NCBI RefSeq assembly: GCF_003001695.1
Contig: NZ_PVYX01000002.1
Location: 62,001 to 126,000 of the forward strand
From: Flagellimonas meridianipacifica
GTDB taxonomy: Bacteria > Bacteroidota > Bacteroidia > Flavobacteriales > Flavobacteriaceae
DNA length: 64,000 nucleotides
Direction: 5' to 3'
Shown: positions 8,403 through 16,426 of the stretch, piece by piece
Position numbering within the stretch: the stretch's first letter is position 1
Layout of the letters: every line of letters starts with the position of its first letter
The notes under the pieces: model-generated
Told to the model about the DNA's origin: nothing
Seen by the model: the letters and a program-made list of their open reading frames with translations, nothing else
Databases searched by the model: none
Made by a program: the position numbers and the translations under genes

Positions 8403-8714
8403 CTACTTATATTCTGCTCGTACCGGGTTGAAAACATCCATCAATTTGCAAGGTGTCAGAGCTTTGCCGCCATGCGGAACGTTCGAAGGAATTACCACAA
8501 CATCACCGGCATGATAAATCGCGGTTTTTCCATCTAAGGTAAACTCAAAATCACCTTCAACCACATGCATTATCTGTTCATTGACATGATGGTGCTCGGG
8601 TACTGCGGCCCCTTCTTCCACATCCCAGAAAACCCATGTCATGCTTTCAGAATGTACAAGTTTGCCATGGTATCCAGGCATTATTTCCTTTGAGGGAATT
8701 TCAGATAGATTCAT
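8403..8714 (-). CDS. Cupin-domain protein
   Basis: A small single-cupin protein of ~103 residues. The metal-binding motif reads PEHHHVNEQIMHVVEGDFEFTL, and the second motif is GDVVVIPSNVPHGG. Starting at the ATG at 8714 gives MNLSEIPS; a GTG two codons upstream (8720) is possible. Such proteins are metal-binding enzymes or small-molecule binders. It is the first gene of a cupin-SDR(-DoxX) unit, which suggests turnover of a small organic compound. Confidence 0.87.
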   Translation of the reverse strand: MNLSEIPSKEIMPGYHGKLVHSESMTWVFWDVEEGAAVPEHHHVNEQIMHVVEGDFEFTLDGKTAIYHAGDVVVIPSNVPHGGKALTPCKLMDVFNPVRAEYK

Positions 8715-8855
8715 TTGCACTATTGTTTTTCTATAAAGCTAAAAATACTGAAATAGGCCATTAAGGCCAACTCCTCCCTCTTATCTTAAAATTAACAGTG
8801 TCCCAGCTTAAGGAAACCCAAATACAAACGACATTATTTGTGTTTTAACCCTTTT

Positions 8856-9731
8856 ATGAGACTTGTATTCTTACTTATTTTTTTGAGTGCTTTCCCGATT
8901 TTTAGTCAACAATCGCAAATGGAAAGGGCTTCGAGTTTGTTTGCCCAAAAAAAATACCAGCAAGTAAAAGCTATTCTGCAGGATGAGGTAAAACAGAATT
9001 CCTCTCCCGAGGTGAAAGCGCTTTTGGCAGAAACCCATGGAAATCTGCGAGAATGGGACGCAGCCATAGCTTTATATGAAGATTTGGTGGCCCTATTTCC
9101 AAGGGATGCAGAACTACAGTTCAAATATGGAGGGGTTATGGCCAGAAAAGCGGAGAGTGGTAGCAGGGTAAAAGCGTTGATGTTGGTCGGGAAAATCAAG
9201 AAGAGTTTTCTAAAATCCGCGGATTTGAACCCCAAGCACATTGACGTAAGATGGGGCTTGATTGAATTTTATACCACAGTACCGGCTATTCTAGGTGGAA
9301 GTACCTCCAAGGCTTTTCAATGTGCCAGGGAGCTTTTGAAAATATCTCCGCTTGAAGGTCATTTCGCTTTGGCATACCTGTATGATTTGGAAGATGAACC
9401 ACAAAAGGCCCAAGAAAACTTAAGGAAGACCGTCCCATATTTTAAAAACCTGCAAACCGTAGAGCGAAATCAGCTCAACTATCTTATTGGAAAGGTGTGT
9501 GGTGACTTTAATGTGGATTTGGAGAATGGGATTGAACGGATGAAAACCTACATTCAAGATTATGGCGTAAAGGATGGAGTGCCTGTTTCAAAAGCATACT
9601 ATCAAATGGCAAAGCTATATCGCTTAAAGGGCGATAGACCAGCAGCCAGTATCTGGATAAAAAAGGCATTACAATCGGATTCAAAATCCAAACTGGCTTT
9701 GGAAGAGCGAAAAATCATCAATATGCTCTAA
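8856..9731 (+). CDS. Exported TPR-repeat protein
   Basis: Begins at the ATG at 8856 (MRLVFLLIFLSAF), which gives a clean signal peptide of ~18 residues cut after IFSQ; the in-frame TTG six codons upstream is less likely. The mature ~270 residues contain helix-turn-helix TPR-like units (e.g. WDAAIALYEDLVALFPRDAELQFKYG, and YYQMAKLYRLKGDRPAASIWIKKALQ near the end). It is probably a periplasmic scaffold; the partner is unknown. mpl follows 65 bases later. Confidence 0.8.
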   Translation: MRLVFLLIFLSAFPIFSQQSQMERASSLFAQKKYQQVKAILQDEVKQNSSPEVKALLAETHGNLREWDAAIALYEDLVALFPRDAELQFKYGGVMARKAESGSRVKALMLVGKIKKSFLKSADLNPKHIDVRWGLIEFYTTVPAILGGSTSKAFQCARELLKISPLEGHFALAYLYDLEDEPQKAQENLRKTVPYFKNLQTVERNQLNYLIGKVCGDFNVDLENGIERMKTYIQDYGVKDGVPVSKAYYQMAKLYRLKGDRPAASIWIKKALQSDSKSKLALEERKIINML

Positions 9732-9796
9732 GGCGAGGTAAAAACTTCAAAATATTTTTTGGTGCAATAGCTATCTTTGGCGGGTAAATTCAATTT

Positions 9797-11140
9797 ATGA
9801 AGATTCATTTCATAGCCATTGGCGGTAGCGCTATGCATAATTTGGCCCTCGCCTTGGCAGATAAGGGATACGAGGTAACGGGCAGCGATGATGTGATTTT
9901 TGAACCCTCGAAGGGCAGACTAGCTGCTAAAGGCATATTACCCGCTGAATTTGGATGGTTTCCTAATAAAATCCACTCAGAATTGGATGCTGTCATATTG
10001 GGAATGCATGCAAAAGCCGATAATCCGGAATTAATACGAGCACAAGAGCTTGGAGTTCCCATGTATTCGTATCCAGAGTTTTTGTATGAACAATCCAAGG
10101 ATAAGACCCGCGTGGTCATTGGTGGAAGCCATGGGAAAACCACAATAACCTCCATGATTCTGCATGTGCTCCAATACTGTAACATAGAAGTGGATTACAT
10201 GGTTGGTGCCCAGTTGGAAGGTTTTGATAGGATGGTGCATCTGACCACTACCAATGATTTTATTGTGCTTGAAGGCGATGAATATTTGTCCTCTGCCATT
10301 GATAGAAGACCAAAATTTCATTTGTATCAACCGAATATTGCCCTATTGAGCGGAATTGCCTGGGATCATATCAATGTGTTCCCAACTTTTGAGGGGTATG
10401 TGGAGCAGTTCAAGATTTTTGTTGACGGAATAGTCAAAGGAGGTAGCATTACCTATAATGTCGAGGATAAAACCTTGAAGGCGGTGGTTGAATCTTCTGA
10501 AAACACTATACGCAAGTTTCCATATGAAACTCCAGAATACAAAGTTGAGGATGGGCTTACCTTATTGGATACCCCAGAGGGTGAAATGCCTATTGAAATT
10601 TTTGGAAAGCATAATTTGAACAATCTGGCCGGTGCCAAATGGATTTGTCAACAGATGGGAGTGGATGAGGCCGATTTCTATGAAGCTATTGCTTCATTTA
10701 AAGGTGCTTCAAAACGGATGGAGAAGATAGCGGAAAGAGGTAGCACAGTAGTATTCAAAGATTTTGCCCATTCTCCAAGTAAGGTTAGAGCCACTACCTC
10801 TGCGGTGAAAGAACAGTATCCTGATAAAAGATTGTTGGCTTGTCTGGAACTGCATACCTATAGCAGTTTAAATGCTGAATTTTTAAAGGAATACGAAGGC
10901 GCTTTGGATGAGGCGGACCAGGCAGTTGTTTTTTATTCTCCGGATGCTGTTAGAATTAAGGGACTGGAAGAAGTCACCGAATCCCAGATTCGGGATGCTT
11001 TCAAAAACCAAGACCTTAAGGTTTATACTGACCCTAGCGCGTTTCAACGGTTCCTTTTCGGCAAAAACTTGGATGATACAGCTTTATTGCTCATGAGCTC
11101 TGGCAATTATGGGGGACTTGATTTTGACCAGCTGAAATAA
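9797..11140 (+). CDS. mpl: Mur ligase, muropeptide recycling (Mpl type)
   Basis: A 447-residue Mur-ligase-fold protein. The N-terminal Rossmann motif is IAIGGSAMHNLALAL, the ATP P-loop GSHGKTT is at 110-116, the central motif includes EGDEY near 158, and the C-terminal domain has FKDFAHSPSKV near 318. Mpl joins UDP-MurNAc to L-Ala-gamma-D-Glu-meso-DAP in cell-wall recycling. MurC has similar motifs, but the HFIAIGGSAMHN opening and length match the Mpl branch found in Bacteroidetes. A TATCTTTG -7-like box is at 9772-9779. Confidence 0.88.
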   Translation: MKIHFIAIGGSAMHNLALALADKGYEVTGSDDVIFEPSKGRLAAKGILPAEFGWFPNKIHSELDAVILGMHAKADNPELIRAQELGVPMYSYPEFLYEQSKDKTRVVIGGSHGKTTITSMILHVLQYCNIEVDYMVGAQLEGFDRMVHLTTTNDFIVLEGDEYLSSAIDRRPKFHLYQPNIALLSGIAWDHINVFPTFEGYVEQFKIFVDGIVKGGSITYNVEDKTLKAVVESSENTIRKFPYETPEYKVEDGLTLLDTPEGEMPIEIFGKHNLNNLAGAKWICQQMGVDEADFYEAIASFKGASKRMEKIAERGSTVVFKDFAHSPSKVRATTSAVKEQYPDKRLLACLELHTYSSLNAEFLKEYEGALDEADQAVVFYSPDAVRIKGLEEVTESQIRDAFKNQDLKVYTDPSAFQRFLFGKNLDDTALLLMSSGNYGGLDFDQLK

Positions 11141-11160
11141 GAACAGATATTTGGTTTGGT

Positions 11161-11532
11161 TTAGGATTTTGATTTTATCTCATTATAAACTTTTTCAAGT
11201 CTTTCCCAATACTTCTCGCACATCCATTTTAGGGTTAAATACGAACTTTCGATTCCAATTTTTTTTGCCATATCCCTTTTCGATAGTGATTCTTTAATTT
11301 GATTAACCAACCATTCTTCATCGAAACCGGCCCATTCTCCAGCCACGTTCATTAAGTTTGGTTGAAGGATAGGAAAAACCTCGTATTTGTCTATTTCCCT
11401 TACTTTCTCGAAAGAATAGGGACTTTCAATTATTTTATGGGCTATATGTATGAAATCCGATTCTTGAAGTTCGGTATCAAGGTAAAAATCAGACAGCGCA
11501 ATCCAAATAGGTTTCCTCTCTTCTATATTCAA
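11161..11532 (-). CDS. DUF7079-like small protein
   Basis: 123 residues. The pattern IWIALSDFYLDTELQ...SPYSFEKV...NVAGEWAGFDEEWL resembles the DUF7079 family, soluble proteins of unknown function that often occur singly in variable regions. The start is a TTG at 11532, since no ATG is near. A TTTTCAC motif shared with other genes of the block lies just upstream. It is the last gene (lowest coordinate) of a nine-gene minus-strand run and ends only 20 bases from the convergent mpl gene. Confidence 0.7.
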   Translation of the reverse strand: MNIEERKPIWIALSDFYLDTELQESDFIHIAHKIIESPYSFEKVREIDKYEVFPILQPNLMNVAGEWAGFDEEWLVNQIKESLSKRDMAKKIGIESSYLTLKWMCEKYWERLEKVYNEIKSKS

Positions 11533-11610
11533 ATTTTCACTTATTAAATGTATGTGATGATATTCAGCATATTTGTATCAAAGTCCACCACAATAATGTT
11601 CGAGCGATTT

Positions 11611-12195
11611 TTATTGTTTTTGCATTGCCTTTAGTTTTCTTTTCAATCTAAATGCAATAATTGTAGGAATCAGAGCAATCAACAATCCAATTAACAATCC
11701 CTGGGTTGTAAATTTCATGGTTTGTGGCGTGTCAATGTCGTGTCTATGATTCCATATTTCTACAATTTTACCTTCGTCATTAATTCTAAAAACATTTATT
11801 ATCGGAATTGTCCCTGACCCGAAGACTACTTTGCCTAAAAAAGTTGAAGGTTTATAGGTAGCCTCCCATCGGGTAGCGACAAGGTCTCCTTCGGCTATTT
11901 GATAATTAATTTTGGAATCCCAAGTTCCGTTATCCCAAAAGCGGTCCGCTATTATTTTTTGCTCTATAGCCGGCTCGGTAACCCCCTTTCTGTCACCGAT
12001 ATCATGAACAACGTATTCTTTGGCAACATAGTCAATGTATTTATCAGTATTGTTGGTAAACCAAAGGTCTTGATAAAAATTACGTGCAATTTCTTTGTTC
12101 TTGTCCAGTTCATTACTTACTGATAAACTGTCTTTTTGGGAATAGGCAGTAATGCTCAATGCGAACATTACTAAAAACGATAATACTCGTATCAT
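11611..12195 (-). CDS. Exported SnoaL-like (NTF2-fold) protein with C-terminal membrane helix
   Basis: The ATG at 12195 gives a signal peptide (MIRVLSFLVMFALSITAYSQ). Residues ~25-145 are a SnoaL-like domain (NKEIARNFYQDLWF, VHDIGDRKG, AEGDLVATRWEATY, GKIVEIWNHRHD). A hydrophobic helix (LLIGLLIALIPTIIAF) and a basic tail close the protein, so it is probably anchored in the inner membrane facing the periplasm. The function is unknown. It is one of two SnoaL-like genes in this block. Confidence 0.78.
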   Translation of the reverse strand: MIRVLSFLVMFALSITAYSQKDSLSVSNELDKNKEIARNFYQDLWFTNNTDKYIDYVAKEYVVHDIGDRKGVTEPAIEQKIIADRFWDNGTWDSKINYQIAEGDLVATRWEATYKPSTFLGKVVFGSGTIPIINVFRINDEGKIVEIWNHRHDIDTPQTMKFTTQGLLIGLLIALIPTIIAFRLKRKLKAMQKQ

Positions 12196-12354
12196 AGTTG
12201 ATGGATTTATGTTATCTATTGGTTTTTGCTGTGATTTGCGGTGGTATAGGAGGATAATGAATTTTACCACCTGGACAAATCCAGTTCGCGGGGGTTTGTA
12301 GGCTGAAAGTTAATAAATTACAGCCACAAATTCTAGCAGATATCAGGAGTATCC

Positions 12355-13068
12355 CTATTTCTTGAACGTCACATTTTTTCCTTTAACCAGCAACCATAAA
12401 CCCAATGCAACCTCTGATAGCATGGGTATGATGAATATCCACCCAAGTATTTGTATTAAGCTTTGAAATTGAGGACTTAGCAGATTGAACAAATGAATAA
12501 GTATATATCCAAAAGATCCTATTAATAGGAAGATGGAGAGTATTTTGGGTACATAATTGGATTTTAACCCAAGGTATCCAAGAAAAAAGATATGAAGCGA
12601 AAAAATTATTAGCCCTATGGACCATGAAGAATCAAAACTCCTAAGAAATAACCAGGTCTGTGACTCGAAGTGCGCATAACCAATTGTCGTTAAATGATAT
12701 TCCGAGCCAATTAGTTCCAGGACATGGTTGAGGTTTAAGATAGAGGTTCCCAAAATAGCGGTATAAACTATTCTTAACCAAGCGGCAAGTAAGGAAATTC
12801 TTTTATTGACGGGGCTTAAATAAACATATAACCCCCAGGCAGCAAGTATATCACAAATCAGGACTACTATCCAACTTAGAATACCCAACCTAAAAAGCAT
12901 CTGATTGCTTTTTACGTTATTGATTGAAGCTGTGGGATTTTCCAATTCTATTAAAGGGCCAATCGTAAGATCGGTAGCAGCTACTGCTGCTATGGTCATG
13001 AACAAAAGTGCATAACCTGCAACCTTTGCAGCTATACGTATTGATATTTCTGATTGAACACTTTTCAC
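12355..13068 (-). CDS. DUF4386-family integral membrane protein
   Basis: 237 residues with about six or seven hydrophobic segments. The order AAKVAGYALLFMTIAA, then ILSWIVVLICDILAAWGLY, then LLAAWLRIVYTAILG is typical of DUF4386. The function is unknown. It starts with GTG at 13068 inside a TTTTCACGTAT sequence (13062-13072 on the plus strand) that also occurs at the start of the MBL gene. Upstream lies a 165-base gap holding nested inverted repeats. Confidence 0.83.
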   Translation of the reverse strand: MKSVQSEISIRIAAKVAGYALLFMTIAAVAATDLTIGPLIELENPTASINNVKSNQMLFRLGILSWIVVLICDILAAWGLYVYLSPVNKRISLLAAWLRIVYTAILGTSILNLNHVLELIGSEYHLTTIGYAHFESQTWLFLRSFDSSWSIGLIIFSLHIFFLGYLGLKSNYVPKILSIFLLIGSFGYILIHLFNLLSPQFQSLIQILGWIFIIPMLSEVALGLWLLVKGKNVTFKK

Positions 13069-13109
13069 GTATGATTTTAACTATTCATCTATCAGTTGTA
13101 ACCGATCTA

Positions 13110-13216
13110 GGCTATGAGTAGTTGCAAGGTTTAGTATTTAACTTTGCAAAACACAATAATCTGAAAATCCATAGGGATTTTAAGAAGAAGGCGATAACAA
13201 GCAATTACTTATAGCC
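13110..13216. repeat. Nested inverted repeat in intergenic gap (attC-like fold)
   Basis: Outer arms 13110-13125 (GGCTATGAGTAGTTGC) and 13201-13216 (GCAATTACTTATAGCC) are complementary at 14 of 16 positions. Between them lies a perfect 7-bp hairpin (13164-13170 with 13175-13181, loop ATAG). The size (107 bases) and nested shape resemble integron attC sites, but the GTTRRRY/RYYYAAC boxes were not found at the expected places. It lies between a GNAT gene and the DUF4386 gene. Confidence 0.5.
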
Positions 13217-13233
13217 ATTATTGTAGCTGGTTT

Positions 13234-13731
13234 TTATTTTAAAAAGAGTTGCAAAAATCTCAAGTCCAGCCATTTGTCAAATTTAAATCCAATCTCCTTA
13301 AAAGTCCCTATTTCCTCAAATCCAAAGTTTTTATGAAATTCAAAACTTTTTTCATTCGAACCGTCAACTCCGGCAATCATTGTATGAAAACCATTGTCTT
13401 TTGCCAATTCGATAAGTTTTGACAAAAGCTTTTTTCCAACTCCGTTAGCTCTCATATCCCTATGAACATAGATAGAATGTTCAACACTAAATTGATAGGC
13501 TGCCCATGGCCTAAAGATTCCATAAGTCCCGAATCCTGCAACTCGATTCTCAATTTCGGCAACAATTATTGGCATTTTGTCAATTTGCTTTTTTTCAAAC
13601 CACACCAATTGCTGCTGGTAAGTCCTTTTTTTATAATCATAGAGCACTGTAGAATTTAGGATTTCGTAATTCACGATATCCAAAATTTCGGTAACATCTC
13701 TTTCTTCAGCTTTTCGGATTATGATTTTCAC
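13234..13731 (-). CDS. GNAT N-acetyltransferase
   Basis: 165 residues resembling the phosphinothricin-acetyltransferase-like branch: IRKAEERDVTEILDIVNYEI, then YDYKKRTYQQQLVWF, then the acetyl-CoA-binding segment RANGVGKKLLSKLIE (Q/RxxGxG/A motif) and GSNEKSFEFHKNFGFEEIG near the end. It transfers an acetyl group to an unknown small molecule. The start codon is GTG at 13731 within a TTTTCAC-type motif. Its base composition is AT-rich compared with mpl or radC. Confidence 0.86.
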   Translation of the reverse strand: MKIIIRKAEERDVTEILDIVNYEILNSTVLYDYKKRTYQQQLVWFEKKQIDKMPIIVAEIENRVAGFGTYGIFRPWAAYQFSVEHSIYVHRDMRANGVGKKLLSKLIELAKDNGFHTMIAGVDGSNEKSFEFHKNFGFEEIGTFKEIGFKFDKWLDLRFLQLFLK

Positions 13732-13798
13732 AATATGATTATCTAAAATTGGCTAGAACAGAAGGTTATGGCTTATTTACAATTTTGATAGTAATTTT

Positions 13799-14569
13799 CT
13801 ATTCAAACTCAATACTTTCCCCATCTTCGGGAATAAACACTTTTCCCGATAGACTGATACTCTCAACTTCATTTCTTAAATAGCTCCTTTTTGTGGGACA
13901 GTGATTTACAGCCTCCAAATGATTGGCAATCACTGTTTCCGGAGCGTTCTTGACAAACTTTAAGATATCATCCATTCTCATTAACAATGGTTGAAATATA
14001 TCTAATTGCGCAGTTCCACTCGCAACTACCGAAATATCTGGTTTCAATTCAGTCAATACCTTATGAACATCTTCCGTGTATATAGTATCAGAGCTTAAAT
14101 AAATGGATTTTTCACTTGGCAATTTTAAATAATAGCCCATCACATTCCCCATGGGTTTGGAAACAAATCCATAGCCATGCTTTGCTGGGATTCCACGAAT
14201 CTTACCTCCCAAAAAATCCGTTTCTTCCCAATAGTCTACGGTTTGAACAACATTCAAACCTCTTTTTTTCAAAATCGACTCATCCAGCACGCTGCAAATG
14301 ACAGGGGTTTGGTTTGAAAGAAGAAATTCTTCAGCTTTTTTGTCCAAATGGTCAGGATGGAGGTGTGTGATTAGGCAATGGGTCGTTTTTTCTACAATTT
14401 TCATGGCATTCGAGGGCAAATCTACAATCGGATTCCTTCTAGGTTTAAATCTGAAAAGGGTAAATGGAGGGCCTGCTTTTCCCTTTTTGGCCAGCATTGG
14501 GTCAACTAAAATGGTTGACTCGCTAGTTTCTATTACCATTGTTGCATTTCGCAAGTGATATATCTTCAT
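13799..14569 (-). CDS. MBL-fold metal-dependent hydrolase
   Basis: A 256-residue metallo-beta-lactamase-fold enzyme of the UlaG/RomA-like type. The Zn-binding motif is HLHPDHLD near residues 89-96, with further ligands in AKHGYG, YLSSDTIY and NHLEAVNHC. The opening MKIYHLRNATMVIE...ILVDPML is characteristic. The substrate is unknown. An 11-base sequence identical to that at the DUF4386 start (TTTTCACGTAT, 14571-14581) lies immediately upstream. Confidence 0.85.
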   Translation of the reverse strand: MKIYHLRNATMVIETSESTILVDPMLAKKGKAGPPFTLFRFKPRRNPIVDLPSNAMKIVEKTTHCLITHLHPDHLDKKAEEFLLSNQTPVICSVLDESILKKRGLNVVQTVDYWEETDFLGGKIRGIPAKHGYGFVSKPMGNVMGYYLKLPSEKSIYLSSDTIYTEDVHKVLTELKPDISVVASGTAQLDIFQPLLMRMDDILKFVKNAPETVIANHLEAVNHCPTKRSYLRNEVESISLSGKVFIPEDGESIEFE

Positions 14570-14655
14570 TTTTTCACGTATTACTTATCCGTTTATTATT
14601 TGGAGCTAAAACTGCCACGGGGTTACCTATTTTATATACACCTATTCCATTCGTT

Positions 14656-15213
14656 TTACTTTAAGCCGTCCGTATAATGCCCTTTATGCTTTCCCCTTGA
14701 AAATTTTTCGGTATTAAAGTCATTGGACTTACCCTTTGGAATGGACAAGCTTTGCCATTTTTTTCCTTTGATCATTCTCCCGATGTACACAATTTGCCCT
14801 ATGTGATAGGCGTAATGCATCATCTGCCTGTTTATTGCTTCAACTATGGAATGGCTTTGATTCCTAATGAGGATTTCAGTCTGAAAGTTATTAGTGTTAA
14901 CCGAGTTTATTGCTTGGAAAAGACAGGACCATCCATCATGCCACTTTTTAAGCAATTCTTCCTTTGATTTAATTACTGATTCAAATTCCGAGTCTCTATC
15001 TCGCCATTCTTTTTCTCCATCGGAAACTAAAAAATCGGTCCATCTGGATTTCATGTTTCCCCAAAGATGATTGACAACAACTGCAATCGAATTGCTTTCT
15101 TCGTTGAACTGCCAAAACAGTTCCTGTTCATTAAGTTGAGCGAAAGTTTTCTCTCCAAGTATTTTGTAGTACTCAAATTGCTTTAAGACGCTATTTAGGT
15201 AGTTTTCTTCCAT
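14656..15213 (-). CDS. DUF1572 (DinB-like) protein
   Basis: 185 residues forming a DinB-like four-helix bundle of the DUF1572 type: YLNSVLKQFEYYKILGEKTFAQL, SIAVVVNHLWGNMKSRW, and MMHYAYHIGQIVYIGRMIKGKKWQSLSIPKGKS. The metal ligands are the histidines in NHLWGN and HYAYHIGQ. DinB/YfiT-fold proteins include thiol transferases and metal-dependent hydrolases. The specific role is unknown. Confidence 0.85.
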   Translation of the reverse strand: MEENYLNSVLKQFEYYKILGEKTFAQLNEQELFWQFNEESNSIAVVVNHLWGNMKSRWTDFLVSDGEKEWRDRDSEFESVIKSKEELLKKWHDGWSCLFQAINSVNTNNFQTEILIRNQSHSIVEAINRQMMHYAYHIGQIVYIGRMIKGKKWQSLSIPKGKSNDFNTEKFSRGKHKGHYTDGLK

Positions 15214-15307
15214 GTTTTTTTGTTCACCACAACAGTCTTTCTATGATTTGTGCTCCACAAAACCTAGGATATTTCACGCTTCACCCTAGGCGTATTTAAA
15301 AATACGG

Positions 15308-15380
15308 TAAACATAGCTGCTGCTGGTTTCTCAATTTGAAGTTAGCAAATTGTGAGTATAAATTATGGCTATGGTTAGGC
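15308..15380. repeat. Nested inverted repeat in intergenic gap with GTTAGGC core-like box
   Basis: The inner stem is 7 bp perfect (15332-15338 with 15346-15352, 7-base loop). The outer arms 15308-15319 and 15366-15377 match at 9 of 12 positions. On the plus strand the right end reads GTTAGGC (15374-15380), a match to the integron GTTRRRY core. In gene orientation it reads GCCTAAC about 14 bases after the SnoaL stop, where an attC R'' box would be. The partner box (GTTTACC in gene orientation) has two mismatches to the consensus. Confidence 0.45.
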
Positions 15381-15391
15381 TTCCGTTCTGT

Positions 15392-15751
15392 TTATTCGGT
15401 AGGTATCGGTAAATTATGTTGCCGTAGGAAAGATAACTTATCCCAATATCCTCTTTGAAATTTTATTTTCCCATTTTCAAATTGAAAGAATCCACAACCA
15501 CGCAGTCCCAATGGGTCTTTCCATTCCAAGATACCCCAATCGTTATCCTCAAAGATATTCTCAATTATACAAGTCATATCCGCTTGATTAAACTCATTTT
15601 GAAACATTTCTCTGATAGCGGTTTTTCCAACCACAGGTTGATGAGTCACTTGATGGTTAATAGCGTCATCTTGATAAAACTCTGAAATCTTTTCAGCGTT
15701 TCCTTCGTTAAAAGCCTTTACCCATTCTTCGATTAATTGTTTTGGTCGCAT
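15392..15751 (-). CDS. SnoaL-like (NTF2-fold) protein
   Basis: A 119-residue cytosolic single-domain NTF2-fold protein: IEEWVKAFNEGNAEKISEFYQDDAINHQV, KTAIREMF, and LEWKDPLGLRGCGFFQFENGKI. Such proteins act as small-molecule isomerases, cyclases or binding proteins; the substrate is unknown. It lies 38 bases downstream of the DinB gene and is the second SnoaL-like protein in the block. Confidence 0.82.
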   Translation of the reverse strand: MRPKQLIEEWVKAFNEGNAEKISEFYQDDAINHQVTHQPVVGKTAIREMFQNEFNQADMTCIIENIFEDNDWGILEWKDPLGLRGCGFFQFENGKIKFQRGYWDKLSFLRQHNLPIPTE

Positions 15752-15789
15752 TGATGTAAGTTCGTTCTGTTAGTTTACTATAAAGGATT

Positions 15790-16314
15790 CTAGGGCTTTC
15801 CAATTCCAAAATCAAAGGAACTGTCCACTATCCTTCTTATGGTGGCAATTTGCCCACAATGCCACATGGTGTGTTTTATGTTCCAATCTATTGTGTCAAA
15901 TATGGTTTTAGCAATCGGATGAGGAACTTTGGTCGGTTTGACGGCTTTTTTCAAGTCGTTGTCGGATAGTGATTCAATTACTTTTAAAGACCGTAATTGC
16001 ATATACTCCAAATGCTCCGTTAGCTGCTTGGGATTGGTTTTTCCTACCATATCCTTCGCAAGGGTGTCATAGTTACACATTTCGGTATAGAGACGTAAAT
16101 TCAGCTTTTCAATTACTTCAGGAATATGCCCTACTGTAGTCATAACTGTATGGTAATAAATACTGATGGTTTGATGACCGACCTGCCAACTTAAATTTGA
16201 GTCAATTCCGTTTGCCAGGGTATCCCATTTCTCATGTGGTACAGGGGAAATCAACTTTTTAGTCCACTCAAATGCGGTTTTCGTTTGTTTGGTGAGGATT
16301 TGGATTTCTGTCAT
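15790..16314 (-). CDS. DinB-family protein
   Basis: 174 residues. The DinB helix bundle is visible from TKTAFEWTKKLISPVPHEKWD, with metal-ligand histidines in WQVGHQTISIYYH and HTMWHCGQIATIRRI. It is a likely metal-binding hydrolase or transferase of unknown substrate. Its stop region carries CTAGGGCTTT (15790-15799), which recurs in the gap upstream of this same gene (16358-16367). Confidence 0.83.
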   Translation of the reverse strand: MTEIQILTKQTKTAFEWTKKLISPVPHEKWDTLANGIDSNLSWQVGHQTISIYYHTVMTTVGHIPEVIEKLNLRLYTEMCNYDTLAKDMVGKTNPKQLTEHLEYMQLRSLKVIESLSDNDLKKAVKPTKVPHPIAKTIFDTIDWNIKHTMWHCGQIATIRRIVDSSFDFGIGKP

Positions 16315-16426
16315 TTTATTGGTTTTGAATTCTGCTTTGCGAGCGCGATTTTATTGGCTAGGGCTTTGTGGTCTGCACAGATATTCTTTAGTAAAATGAA
16401 ACTACAAAAAATCAAGTTATGCACAG

